DNA of 64,000 nucleotides from Marsupella aquatica (Eukaryota; Marchantiophyta). Location: positions 22,568,001-22,632,000 of the forward strand of contig OZ316896.1 of assembly GCA_973895155.1 (NCBI GenBank), read 5' to 3'. Under the pieces are notes generated by a model that had not been told where the DNA came from, searched no databases, and saw only the letters and a program-made list of their open reading frames with translations. Below, piece after piece: positions 23,981 through 35,705 of the stretch. How positions within the stretch are numbered: position 1 is the first letter of the stretch; the number at the start of each line of letters is the position of its first letter. Both the position numbers and the translations under genes were made by a program.

Positions 23981-25123
23981 TGTAATGCTCTACATTAGTT
24001 AGAAATGATGAAAATTTTATAAATTTTGAACTTTTTCTAACTCAAGGTGCAATCTAGTTACCTTTTGTAGCAATTTAGATCAACTGAACACTTTACCTAA
24101 TGTTATGCTTCATCAGAGGCTATTGTATTGGACAAGGATCGACAATATAAATCTTTGCTCTTTACATGCTACCAAGAAAGAAGACTGGACATCATTGGAG
24201 AAGCAATGCAGACTAAAAGATTCAAGAACCAGACTCCAAAACACTTCTTCAACAAGAATGAGCTCTGTATACAATTATCACAATCACCCAATCTCTGTTA
24301 TTTTAGTTAAATAGTTCTCACGGTCATAAAAGTCTCATACTTTTTTAGGAGGTAGTAGTTGCGTAGTAGAATCATCCCTGCAAGTTTCATCTCAAACCGA
24401 CATGTGGTTTGAAAGTTAGAATTAATTTAGTTTTGCTGGTTTTTGCATAGCCACGACTTCGCCGACGCTTTGTGAAGCGTCCCTTGTATTTTTGGACGCT
24501 TTGAAAAGCGTCCACCCAAGACCACGACGCTTTGAGAAGCATCCACATGAGAAGCGACGCTTTCGGAAGCGCCCACCAAGTTTTGACGCTTTCAGAAGTG
24601 TCCGCCACCCCATAGGCGACATCGACACTGCGACGCCCATTGAAGCGTCCCGCCCGAAGACCAGAAGACGGATGCTGCGACCAAAACCTCGAAATTCAGC
24701 CGACGCTTTCTGAAGCGTCCACAAAAGTCCTTTGTAGTTTTGGACGCTTTCTGAAGCGTCCACTATGTTCCCAACACTTAGAAAACTTTTCAGTTTTCGC
24801 ACTTTTATAACACCATGCCGCTTTTACCGATTTATTTGAGACACTTAGAGATCTCAAAAAAGTCTGAAATTTTGTCAGCATAGAGATTATATGTAGTAGA
24901 GTACCTTAGAAAAGTTTCAACTCATTCCGACTCTTAGTTTAGAAGTTAAAATTAGATTAAGATCACTGTTTATTAGTTTTACCGCAAACACCGACGCTTT
25001 GCAAAGCGACCGCTCAAACCTCGACGCTTTGAGAAGCGTCCCCTGCATTTTTGACACTTTCAGCAGTGTCCATTCACTTTTCAAGGATGAACGTCATTAA
25101 GTTTATTCAAGACCCTTTAGATA
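23981..25123. other. Gene-free region with two diverged copies of an AT-rich block
   Basis: No coding region. The block around 24320-24460 and that around 24860-24990 are diverged copies (shared AAAGTCT, TGTAGTAGA, TTTGAAAGTTAGAATTA-like and ACCGACGCTTTG phrases). Each leads into palindromes listed separately. Confidence 0.5.
24455..25075. repeat. Array of about ten short palindromes, GACGCTTT-NNN-AAGCGTC type
   Basis: Copies at about 24463, 24493, 24523, 24552, 24583, 24699, 24741, 24990, 25021 and 25048. Typical forms are GGACGCTTTCTGAAGCGTCC and GACGCTTTGAGAAGCGTCC. Arms are 8 bases with a 2-3 base centre. Spacing is about 30 bases within the first cluster. Several substitutions are matched on the other arm (e.g. 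GACACTTT...AGTGTC), as if pairing were maintained. Confidence 0.85.
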
Positions 25124-25170
25124 TGAAAGGGCATGAACACAGTGACGGACCAAACGAGAAGTATGACCAC
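25124..25170 (+). repeat. Left terminal inverted repeat
   Basis: Starts TGAAAGGGCATGAACACAG and ends AAGTATGACCAC. Its reverse complement is at 38284-38330 with four differences. CAAACGAGAAGT is repeated directly just inside, at about 25170. Confidence 0.85.
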
Positions 25171-25994
25171 CAAACGAGAAGTGTGTTTTCAATTTCGTGA
25201 AAAACGGCGAAAAATCACTAAAATTAAGATCAAAAACGCTATTTTGAGGATGAATCCAAAATCGCATCCAACATCGGATTTCAAATCGATATACTGTCGA
25301 CGCAAAAACACAGAATTGTCACAATCCAGAATTCCACTACACTTTATCTAAAAAAAGTGCAAATTCCAAAACCTGGAAAAACAATACTTTTCACGTGATC
25401 CTTCTAAAAGCTAAATCCGAGCGTCAAACAAAACGAGTAAAACACAAGATTTCATTTTTGCCATCAAAATGGCAAACTGAAAATGGGATACGGCGTATCC
25501 CATTTCGGATTCAACTATTGAACATGGACGAAAACCACACCAAATCATTCTCTTGACGCTTCCATTTAACCTCGGGTTAAAAATGTTTGAATTTTTAACT
25601 GCGGTAAAATTGAAAACTGTGAAAAACTGACCGCGGACTATAGTCGAACCACACAGTTAGTTAAGTTAACCCGACGACATGTCCGGAAACTTTTTAGCCC
25701 ATAACGCATGATGAATACGAGATGGGATCCAAGTATCCACTATCGTATTCAACCTCAATGTTTTCCACTTGCAACTTTGCATCAGGAGATCTTTCGACAT
25801 GAATACCAATATCCCATCTAGTATTCAACCTCTACATTTTGAAGTTTTTGCATCGCATACCTTGATATTCCAGTTTGAAGACCAACTGGGATCCACGGCG
25901 ACTTCCTCAAAAATCTACAATTTAAATTTCAGCATTCTTTGAAAAGACAGACTCTCACATGAAAAAACCCTCGTATGGACCAATCAGGGAATGC

Positions 25995-26026
25995 CACGTG
26001 TCCAATGCCCCCAAAAACTATAAAAG
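25995..26026 (+). promoter_or_regulatory. G-box and TATA box of the transposase-like gene
   Basis: CACGTG at 25995-26000 and TATAAAAG at 26019-26026 lie about 150-180 bases before the proposed start codon at 26178. This is a plausible plant core promoter. Confidence 0.6.
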
Positions 26027-26414
26027 GAAGAGCTCGCATCTGTTTTTCATCTTCATTTCTCGTGATTACTTTGAGGTTCGTTCAGTATTGAGTAGTTGTT
26101 TTCATAGAATACTGTAATCTGAATTTTCTCTGTTGGATACGAATACGTACTCCTATACAACCCTTGTTTGATTCTCTATGGCGTCTTCAAGTGATGAGTC
26201 AATTTACAGTTCAGATGCATCTTTGCCAGATGTTGTTTGAAAATTTATTCCATCTCGTTTGATGAATGAATTACCAGCCTCACAGAGAGTAGTGCCAGAG
26301 ATTTCATTTTCCTCAGAATCTGAGAAATCAGAGTCTGATTCAGAGTCTTGTAGGAGTGTTGTGGGTGCTCCGATTTCATACTATGTCTCTCCAAGTAAAC
26401 CTCTTAAACGACGT

Positions 26415-26699
26415 CTACTTGTAAAGAAGCCTAATGTAGTTCCTACGAAGAGACACTTGGTTCACCGCGAACCCCGACAGATCTTCAAAGGCGAAGGCCC
26501 CGGTTTTTAATGCCAAGAACAACGTTACCATGTAGGCCCGCCCGAAGATCTCCATTGGTTTTTCCAATGTCTCATTCTCCGGGAGTGAAGATAGTTGTGT
26601 CCAGTGTTCAATCACAGTTTGAGCGAATGAGGAGTCCAAATGTGCTGGAATTGCAGGGAGGGGCAGCCTCAGAGCCAAATTTGGTGGGTCAAATACCAA
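26415..26699 (-). pseudogene. Unidentified coding-like fragment
   Basis: A 94-residue minus-strand frame (FGRAYMVTLFLALKTGAFAFEDLSGF) looks more protein-like than the plus-strand reading. I do not recognise it. It may be a gene fragment captured within an intron of the transposase-like gene. Confidence 0.3.
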
Positions 26700-26736
26700 G
26701 TGGGATCCGTGGATCCCACTTGGTATTCTCTACTTG
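26697..26736. repeat. Long near-perfect palindrome
   Basis: ACCAAGTGGGATCC, two bases (GT), then GGATCCCACTTGGT: 14-base perfect arms. This variant of the element's palindrome has GGATCC in place of GGATAC. Related half-degenerate copies lie at about 26975-27010 and 27085-27125. Confidence 0.85.
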
Positions 26737-26807
26737 AATGTTGAGAAACTGTGAACGCGAATTACCTATTTCGTCTCCTTCAGTACCAAATTCCTTGGGT
26801 CAAATAC

Positions 26808-26930
26808 GAATTCCCTCGTGTTATTTTGCAGAATCCTGTGGGATAAGTACACGATACACGATACACGAGGGAATTCCCACTTAGTATCCCACTTAGTATT
26901 CCCTCGTGTTATTTTGCAGAATCCTGTGCC
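26808..26930 (+). repeat. Duplicated splice-acceptor segment
   Basis: ATTCCCTCGTGTTATTTTGC followed by AGAATCCTGTG occurs at about 26810 and again at about 26898. Both copies look like the same intron end (TTTTGCAG|AATCCTGTG), so the acceptor of the transposase-like gene has been duplicated in place. Confidence 0.7.
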
Positions 26931-27488
26931 CGAGTCATCGGTCTTGCGGACTTCCAACCCGAGTTTTGATGGTGGAATGCGAAATGGGATACGCGGATCC
27001 CAGTTCATATTGCGCAACGGAAAGTTACCAAGTCATGACGCAGAACAACAAGTGGGAAATTTTTCACTTCGAAGTCCCGAAGGACGAATACGAGTTGGGA
27101 TCCATGGATCCCAATCGATATTCCCATCAATTATTTCACAGAGTGATAAAACTAACAACATGGGACTTTGAAGCCCTTTGGCGAGGATGCAGTGTGAGGT
27201 TTTTGGATCTTCCATTGGACGGCAAGTGCAGAACGAAAGAGGGAAGAGATCTAGTGTCCAAAAAATTCCTCGGAGATTATTGCGAAGTGAGCTGCCGGAG
27301 AGAGGGCCCGAAAATTCAAGGGTACATGCTAAGTTGAAACTTGTCCAAAGATTATTCAATGGTCAAGATGAGCCCTCAAGTCGAGAAGAATCACCTAGGT
27401 TGGGATTACAGTCTCAGAGACAAGTGGGCGGTACTCCGACTGAAGATGTGAATATCATTAAAAGATTTCAAACTAGAAATCTCCGAAC

Positions 27489-28153
27489 CCCTGGGCCCCC
27501 AGCCTTTGTAAACTAAAGAGGTATACGTGCGTACACCCCCCTCCCTAGTACCCCTTATTATTTTTGGAAGCCTATAAAAATTTCTCTTGTTATTCTTAAA
27601 AACTTAATTTTGAAGAATAAATCTGCCCCTTTGAGATATTATAATTTCACATTTTACACCATTTATGAAAGCCTTGAAAAGTTATAAATTTATCATGTGC
27701 AAACGGTTCTAAAACTGATGGGAGTGTTTTAGAAGGGTTTTGGGTACATACATTTTTGTGTTCGTGACCCTTTAACCCCAAACTTCAACTTTGGGGCATT
27801 TTTGAACCACATGGCAGGGTAGTCAGGGTTCAAAAGCTCCAAAGTCCTAAACTACTCTGAATCATAGATGTTGCAAGCATAATTATATGTCATATACACA
27901 TGTTCCAATAAAGGGTGACCACAAGGACCAATCCTATTGTGACGCGTGTCACATCCATATTACATCACCTCTTGAAGCATATTAACTTGGGTGACATTTA
28001 TATAAGCCTATATTAGTTAGAAAAGGTTCTTTGAATAAAACCATCCCTTGATATTTCTAAGCCAATTATAAAAATTAATCTCAAATCAGATTTTTTGCAC
28101 CCTTCATCCGTTCGCACGTCCAGCCCATTATTAATAATGCTGGGGGCCCAGGG
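27489..28153. mobile_element. hAT-like non-autonomous element (665 bp)
   Basis: Perfect 15-base terminal inverted repeats, CCCTGGGCCCCCAGC and GCTGGGGGCCCAGGG, are flanked by the eight-base direct repeat CTCCGAAC (27481-27488 and 28154-28161). An eight-base duplication is typical of hAT elements. No coding capacity. Removing the element plus one repeat joins RFQTRNLR to TPITFSEDSEERS in frame, so it inserted into an exon of the transposase-like gene. Confidence 0.85.
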
Positions 28154-30803
28154 CTCCGAACACCTATTACATTTTCAGAAGACTCTGAAGAGAGATCAAA
28201 GGAGGCTGCAAATGACAGAGAGACTGCTATAATCTCAAATGTTGTTGAAGAGATCCTGGGATGTGAGATTGTTCATGAAATAGTTACAGAAAATGTGGAG
28301 AGTGGAAACAACTCTACAGAAGATCTTTTTGTTTTAAATTCTAATTCACTAGAAAATAGATGGGGGGTAAGTTCTCCCGACACTATTCAGGATAGAGTAG
28401 AGGTGACAAGACCCAGTAAGAAAATCAGAGATCAGATGATTAGAAAAGATAGACTTACCATTGCAAATCTAAAAAAATGCAAAATTAAAGATATTTTTAA
28501 GTATCCCTGTTGTGACAAGTTTTGCTTGAGGTCTCTGGGTCTAGAGGAATGCTCAAAACAACGAAAGTATTATTTTGGTCTTAAACACTTGCAAAAAAAT
28601 ATTTTGCTACGAGGTTGTATCATGAACAACTGTAGTACTTCTCGTGGATATAGTGTAAATGGACAACCTATATGTAGAGGAGGATTCAAGAAACTATATT
28701 CTTTAGGTAATAATAGATTGGCAACAATCCATGCAAACATGTTTACAAGGATTGAACGAGATACCTTTTGTAAGGAAGACTCACCTTCATTTCTAAACTT
28801 GGTGGAATGGTTGAAAGATTTTTTCCAAAAAAATATGGATAGTCTTCCCCATAAAGAGATTCATCACTTGCTAGACAATTGGACAAAGCAAGAGATACAT
28901 GGAATCTTTGAAGCTGAAACAATGTTGCGAGAAGAACAACAAGTTACATATTCTTATTTTTTGCGTGTTTGGAAAAAAAAGTTTCCAAATGTACGAATTC
29001 CTAAAAGGAGCTGATTTTCTACTTGTGGTCCTTATACTGAATTTAAGGCTCTTCGGGACAAAGCAACAACTAAAGAGGATAAAAGTAAGTTCCACTAACT
29101 ATAACCTTCAACTTTAATTTGATGACATGTAATTCAATATTTGTCAAAGTTTATCCTTAGTTATTGATTTTTAATTCATTGCTATTGTATCATTTCAGGA
29201 AATTATATCAATGCCCTTATGGAGCATCGAAAAGTACAATCATTGGAAAGGATGAAGTTAGCCAAGCATCGTAAAAAATGTTATGATGAGCCCAACAAGT
29301 ATTTGAGTATTTGTATAGATGGTATGGATGAAAAGAAAACAGAGCTACCACATTTTCTTCGTTGTCCAAAGAACATGGATGAAAAGTATTTCATTCCAAT
29401 ACATGTTGTAGGTTGTCTCATCTTCAACAGGAACCTTGTAGCAAAAGTATTTTTGACATATCCCAATATCCATAATGATGCAAACTTGACCATACATGTT
29501 ATTCAAAATGTATTAAATACATGGGATGGGACATTACCAAGAGTGTTATATCTTCAATTAGATAATACCACTCGGGAAAACAAGAATAAATTCTTGATGG
29601 CTTATCTTCACATGTTAGTAGATTTGAAGATTTTTGACAAGATTAAAGTGGGTTTCTTGTTGGTCGGTCATACACATGACCAGATAGATCAGATGTTTAG
29701 TAAATTTTTGTCTAGGTTAAACAAGCACAAAGCATTTCGCTTGGAGACTCTTGAGGATATTATTCGACGAGCATATTCACCTGAAGCTTTGATCATATTT
29801 GTGGATGAAGTAGCCGATTTTCAAAAATTTGTCAATGAAAACGACCAGCCAAATGAGAAGGGAGTCTTAGGTAGAGTCTTGAGAGATCTCAATCTCATAA
29901 CTTTTCAAAGGCAATTCAAATTCAAACGAGTCATGGAGGATGGAAACGAAGAGACAACATTTCACGGAAAACATCTTTCCACGACCCAGGATTGGGGAGA
30001 TGCAGTGACGTTCGTCAATTACATTCCAACTTCAAGAATGTGGGTTGTTGCATAAATGTCACTGAAGTCAGCAAAAGGTGTTGAGAGGGATGATGTCCAT
30101 GATTCTTCCAATACAGATGGTGCATTAACTACTCTGGTGAAATATGAAAAAGCTATCCAGGAAGGTTTCAATTACTTTGACAATGAAGATAAACTTTGGT
30201 GGATGAGTTTTTTTGAGAAACAAAAAGATATTATCAAAAACCACCTAGAGGAAGGTGAGTGGTTATTTGAGTGGGTTTGGCCGCAACAAAATCAAGGTGC
30301 ACAACTACTTCCAAGGGTGAGAAATGTACTTGTTGAAGAAGGTGTTGATCCAACTTTGGTTGAGAAAGTTGCTGGACCACAGAGAATTATGTACTCCGGA
30401 CCTCGACGAAAGCAAGCTGAATTTGGAGATTTCAGAGATATGGAAGTTAACAATAAGTGGTCCATGATATGTGTAGCGGCACACAAGGAGGCAAGTTGTT
30501 TTGGATGGCAAAGGTGTCAAAGATTTTGACAAGAACTGCAGACATTCCTGAGAGAATCAAAATCACATGGTACACAACTGAGGCAAGTGCTGAGTCTGCT
30601 ATTGATGGGAAATATTTTCCAGAGAAAGATAATATATCTAATCGACTTCTCCAAGATGAACTAGTTCTATCATCAACAGCGGTGTATGCATACAACTTTG
30701 CGCTTTTAAGTACTAATCAAATAGCAGCAAAAACTACAAAAATTATAGAGTCTGCTATATTAGAGAGAGGTTCTGCACACTCAGAGGATTGAGGTTGATG
30801 TCC

Positions 30804-33800
30804 TTAAACAGGTACATGCATCAATTTTAGAATTTGATCTCGAATGAATTTTCTAAGGTTACATGCTCTTTTACAATTGTACCATTTTTCAGTAAATAAA
30901 GACTGTGCATGAAGGCATTGTGTAATATGCCATTGAATTCTGATTTCGTCCATATTTTGAAGAACAAATAGACCACAATCTGAATTGTTTGGTTGTTGAG
31001 GTACCTGAGAAAGAATCTTAAAGTTAGTCCAAAGTGTTTAATAATTGAACTAAATAAAAGTTAAAATTACTTTTCAAATCCTTACCATTGGATTGTATAT
31101 CTCCACAACTCCCATTGGAACTTTTCCAAAAAATAATTCTCATTCCATTGTAAAATATCTGTAAATTATCATTCAAAGTTCTTAGTCCAAAGTGTTTATA
31201 TTTATGTACCACATAAATAAATTCAAATTGAAAAAATGTAATAGAACATATACATACCTGCTCAGTATTGATCCAATTACATGGTTTGAGTGTAGACCGG
31301 CGAGAGAGTCTAGATGATACATTTTGATCGAAGATTCAATCCGATCCAAACATATTACAATCAGACTCCAGTGCATGCTCATGTGAATTGGCATGAGAAT
31401 GACCTCAATTTGGGAAAATGGTGGCTTGTAATAATTCCGCATCTTTTGAATTGATTCCAACAAGGTCTCAGCTGGTTCTGTTTCAATCCTTGAAACAAGC
31501 CAAGGGTAAAAAAAAGAGGATAATATGTTTACTGAGGGAGCCAGATCTCCAAGTTCCTCGGTTATTAATTGTGGGTAAAATTCCATTATTTCATCACCCA
31601 AATATTGACCGGGTTCAAGTTGGCTCAATGTTTTATTGTCCAAAAGAAATCCACTAGAAGAATTGTGTGAGAATCTATGCAGAACATGTTTCAATACAAA
31701 ATCCTCCTTTGGTTCCTGCAAAGACATTACTTTGTGAAATAAGAACATAGTCCAATCATAATCTTCCTCAATATTTCACAAGTTTGGATCAATAGATACA
31801 ACATGAGAGAACTAATCAAACTTAAGTCTACACCTCAAGGAATGAGCCAAGATCAAGTGTCGGAGCTTCATATTCCACTTCATCCTCTTCATCCTCATCA
31901 TTGTCGTTCTCCTCCGCGGTTGTAATAATGCAAGTTCCAGTGGTGAGGGTGCTCGTAGTACCACCAATAGGTGGTTGAACCTCAAAGCTCATGGGTCTTG
32001 TACCCTCCTCAGTTGCTTCATCATTCAAGTCCCACGATTCATCAAGCGTGACAAGTCGGGTCCGGATACAATCCACCTGGCTTGCACTGAGCTCCACGGC
32101 TGTCATCGGACGTTTCCCTAACAAGGCAACGCATGAGGTTGAACCACTCCCCGCATATAAATCAGCAACCCAATCCCCTGCTTCACTAAAATGTTGAACG
32201 AACCAATCTGCTAGAGCTATCGGTTTCTGGTAAGGGTTCACTATTTCTCCCAATGGTGTTACACATTTCTTTGTAACACAAGGGACTTTTATGATGTTTA
32301 CCCTTTTCTCATCATGTTCAAAATTGTACATGTCTCTAGTCCTAATACCACTCTCGTGATAATATCCGATTGACCAGTTTTCAAAAGCCCAAGCCAATCG
32401 ATTCCTGGAAGGATGAGCATGTACATTTGGCTTCTCCCAAATTCCAGCCTCTACACCTGCGTTACAAGTTTTTCCAAGAGCATTCATCACAGACCAACTT
32501 TGCTGCAAAGAGTGAATCACAACAAACCTCCACATCTTTGAACTTGTCACCTTGGCAAAACAATTCACCATATCCACATATCACTCTCTGAAAATGGGAC
32601 CTCATCATTTTCAGAGCCAGGCACATTGAATCCATAAGGAATGTCTGCAATTGCAAGTGTGTAATTCCTTTTCTCTACAAACTTATCCAGCGCCCTGACA
32701 TCTCCACAATGCAATATATATCTGATAAAATTTCCGTCAACGTTTTTCCATCGATGGTCACTAGACTCTGCTTCAACCGTTTCAATCCCACGACGATGGT
32801 TGTAGTTCTCAATCGCTTCTTGAACGTAATTCTTAAACCCTGGGGGAATAACACTCAAAGTCAGCTCCTCCGTAGGCTTCTCAACCGCATCGGCACCAAT
32901 TGCATCCTTGTTCTTCTTCTTCAAAAAAGCTTTCAACTGCAAACGCAAACTTGTTAAAAGAATCTGGAGGAAAGACAACGGGGAGATAACCATTTAGGAA
33001 TTCAAACAATCAAATCTGGACGATGAATGCGATATGGGATACTCCGTATCCTCGTTCGTATTCAACCAAGCAAAAACCACAGTCAAACATCACCACCGTC
33101 AAATAACCATAAGTGAATCCAAGATGGGATACCCCGTATCCCACTTCACATTCGACCAAGCAAAAACCACATTAAAACATCACAAACGTCAAATAACCAC
33201 ATTGAATACGAGATGGGATACCGCGTATCCCACTTCGAATTCAACCAAGCAAAAACCACATTGAAACATCACAAACGTCAAATAACCACAAGTGAATACG
33301 AGATGGGATACCGCATATCCCACTTGGCATTCAACCAAGAAAAAACCGCATTGAAACATCACCAACATCAAATAAGCACAAGTGAATCCGAGATGGGATA
33401 CCCCGTATCCCACTTCGCATTCCAACAAGAAATCCACGAAGAAAACCTCCGAACATGGCGAAACAAATAGAAAAGTCCAATCAGTGGAACGGGAGAACAT
33501 ACCACATCGGACAATTTCCCACTCCATCTTTCAAGCTTGGCAGATTCTGTTTCTTTCGGAAAAATTCGTTTGCAAGTCGCCCAGTCTTTCTGCCCTGACA
33601 AATAAACAAAAAGCTTGCTGATTTTCACAAGTTTCTTGTAACTCTCGGCTTCTTTTGCCATCTGCTCCAAAGAGATCATCCGGTCCTTCACTCGGAGAAG
33701 AAGGGACTCCAAAAATTGGTCGTGTTCAATTCCCTGGATTGCTCTCCAAGGTGTCAAGGTAAGGCCCCCTGCAAGCTTATTCAAAGCTTTTGGAATCGAC

Positions 33801-35193
33801 TGCGCTTTTCCCTTTCCTTTCTTGAGTTTCTTGATCGGTGACTTCTACTATTCTGCCCTTTGATCTCCAACTTGTTCCACATCTCAAAGATGTGGTCTTG
33901 GAGTTCCCAGACCTTACCCGACCTAAACGCAATTCGGAAGAGAGGCTCATGCTTCTTCAGGCTTGTGGCGTCCCCCGGAAAAAACCCGTCGAGGCAAACC
34001 TCCATCGCACACACTTCTCTAGTCTCCTTGGTTTTTGCCATTCCTTTGGCAAGGAAAATCTTATGCATTGTTCGGATTTGATCAATGTTGTTCATTTTTT
34101 TCCTGTACTCTTGATCAATATTATGTTGGATGCTAAGTTTTTGAATGTCCTCCCTTGTGAGACCATCATACACCCAAGCTTGGAGTTCATTGAAGATCTC
34201 TCTCCCATAAGCCTGATACAATTCTCTCTTAGCCCGAGCACCGTGATTACCTCCAATCACTCGAACCACAAGTGTCTTTTCCCGCTGCAAAGCTGTGGTG
34301 ATATCTGTTGAATCGTTTTTCTTTTCTTTAACAGCTCCCCTAGATGATAAAGAAAGCCCACCTGACGAAGTTGAAGGAATCTGAGAAGGTGTCTGTGAAA
34401 TTGGTGGGACCAAAGATGAGACAACACTTCCTGGTGCAGAAGGCGCGCGCTTCTGGATGTCACGTCGATCCAATTTCTTCTTGACAATAGCTTCTTCTGA
34501 CACCGCTACTTTAGAACCTTCCCCAGAGAGTTGATCTGCAAGCTTCCTCTTTGCCGGTTCTTTAAAAGAAACTGTGGCAGATTTCTCCTTTGTCGAGGGT
34601 GTTCCAGACATCTCCCCTGATTTCGAAGCCGGATCGGTAGGCTTCATTATTTTCAACTTCAAAGACCGCTTTTTGACGCCAAAGTCGGCTCCAACAACAG
34701 ACCTATACGCTACCTTCGTAAAATCCTCAACAACCCTCCAAGACTTCAAGACAAATTTCAAACACCAATAAGAAAAGTCCTCAATCTCCGGCACTTCCGA
34801 AATCAGCTGGCAGATCGTGTCATCAGGAAATGTGTTCATCGAGACCCGATCAAGTTTCTCGTAGTTGAGGACAACTACAGTGAAGGCATTGTTCGGAAGA
34901 ATGCAAAGGTACATTGGAATCTTCTTCAGCTGTTTTGTTTTTGAGTTGGTGATATCCGCCTCCCCGGTGTCCACGACTAATCCATAATGGCAATGGTCTT
35001 TACCCTTAACTATAACCAACCACACCGCTGGACCTTCATAGGCTCTGTGAATATCCATCGCCCGAGCATCCCTGAAGTACCACCTATTCCTCACGAGTTT
35101 CTCCTCCGTGTAAAGGTCTTTCTTCCAAATCTCATCGACGATGGATGTCCGTGAAGACTGGGTCAAACCAGACGACTTTGATTTGTTCGACAT
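30804..35193 (-). pseudogene. Fusion gene: unknown N-terminus, beta-class DNA amino-methyltransferase, Ulp1/C48 protease
   Basis: Minus strand, start ATG at 35193. Exons: 35193 to about 33503 (frame change near 33.8 kb), 32936-31834, 31715-31258, 31158-31086, 31004-30804, with GT/AG borders and matching phases. The N-terminal ~180 residues (WYFRDARAMDIHRAYEGPAVWL) and a Ser/Lys linker are unrecognised. The methyltransferase shows the beta-class order: motif IV first (LAIADIPYGFNVPG, ~32640), a target-recognition region, then NPYQKPIALADWF and motif I DLYAGSGSTSCVALLGKRP (~32150). This matches CcrM/HinfI/MboII-type enzymes that methylate N6 of adenine or N4 of cytosine. After an acidic linker comes a Ulp1 domain: His in MHWSLIV (~31370), Asp in YHLDSLAG (~31305), then VPQQPNNSDCGLFVL (~30980) with Gln and catalytic Cys. 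Damage: a one-base frameshift near 32578 and a TGA near 31138. The stop codon lies 11 bases from the end of the convergent transposase-like gene. Confidence 0.85.
33020..33430. repeat. Intronic array of five ~90-bp units, each with a long palindrome
   Basis: Palindrome centres are at about 33040, 33130, 33220, 33310 and 33402, on a 90-91-bp period. Each has GAATNCGAGATGGGATACC followed by a mirrored GTATCCCAC-TTCGNATTC arm, then a conserved CAACCAAGCAAAAACCAC spacer. The whole array sits in the 32937-33502 intron of the fusion gene. Confidence 0.9.
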
Positions 35194-35234
35194 GATCCTG
35201 AAAAAGATTGACACACTTAGAACCAGACCAAAAG

Positions 35235-35705
35235 TAGTTAAATGCGAGATGGGATACGCGGTATCCCACTTCGCATCCAACATCAACAATTGCCAAGTCT
35301 GATGCAATTAACGAAAAAGAGGGAGTTGAATGCGAAATGGGATACGCGGTATCCCACTTCGCATCCAACAACAACAAATGTCCAGAGTCTGATGCAATTA
35401 ACGAAAAAGAGGGACTTGAATGTGAAATGGGATACGCGGTATCCCACTTCGCATCCAACCTCAACAATTGCCTCGAGTCTGATGCAAAGCACGAAAAAGA
35501 GGGAGTTGAATGCGAAATGGGATATGCGGTATCCCAGTTCGTATTCAAGGTCAAGAAAGAGTGAGGAGGTTCGGATGGAAGTCTAAAAAGAGGGTGTTCA
35601 ATGCGAGATGGGATACGCGGTATCCCATCTCATATTCAATATTGAAAAGAAGGCCAAATAATAGAGTTGAATACAAATGGGGATACGGCGTATCCCTCTC
35701 AGGAT
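35235..35705. repeat. Array of six palindrome units directly 5' of the fusion gene
   Basis: Palindromes (mostly GGGATACGCGGTATCCC with outer arms reading GCGAAAT/ACTTCGC) at about 35250, 35338, 35428, 35518, 35608 and 35680. The first four are joined by an ATTAACGAAAAAGAGGGA-type spacer. Spacing is 86-92 bases for most. The array begins about 40 bases upstream of the start codon at 35193, i.e. in the 5' UTR or promoter. Confidence 0.9.

Larger units (their letters stand above)
26178..30792 (+). pseudogene. Transposase-like gene (DUF7869-type), interrupted
   Basis: The start ATGGCGTCTTCAAGTGATG (26178) opens a Ser/acidic-rich N-terminus. The middle (28162-29094) has Cys-rich CCDKFCLRSLGLEECSKQR and CIMNNCSTSRG segments. 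An intron (29095-29198, GTAAGT...TTTCAG) precedes the conserved core: YLSICIDGMDEKKT (~29300), VLYLQLDNTTRENKNKFLM (~29540) and VGFLLVGHTHDQIDQMFSKF (~29650). This Asp...Asp/Asn...His-Asp pattern fits an RNase H-fold DDE enzyme. It is the arrangement I recall from uncharacterised plant and algal proteins grouped as DUF7869. The C-terminus (30457-30792, KLFWMAKVSKI ... ITWYTTEASAESA) resembles a BAH/Tudor-like barrel. Damage: TGA at 26238, an 0.67-kb insertion at 27489-28153, TGA at ~29011, TAA at ~30053 and a frameshift near 30490. Exons between 26.45 and 27.2 kb are unclear. The transposase role is inferred from context and motif pattern. Confidence 0.65.

Noticed and set aside
33020-33430. 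CRISPR-like array (repeat plus spacer periodicity)
   Set aside because: The spacers are themselves repeated, the units are ~90 bp with a central palindrome, and the setting is a plant transposon intron. No cas genes.
35132-35564. Open frames encoding repeated WDTAYPISH / MGYAVSHF peptides, suggesting a repeat protein
   Set aside because: They appear on both strands and in several frames because the DNA palindromes repeat with a ~90-bp period. They lie in an intron and in 5' regions of clear genes.
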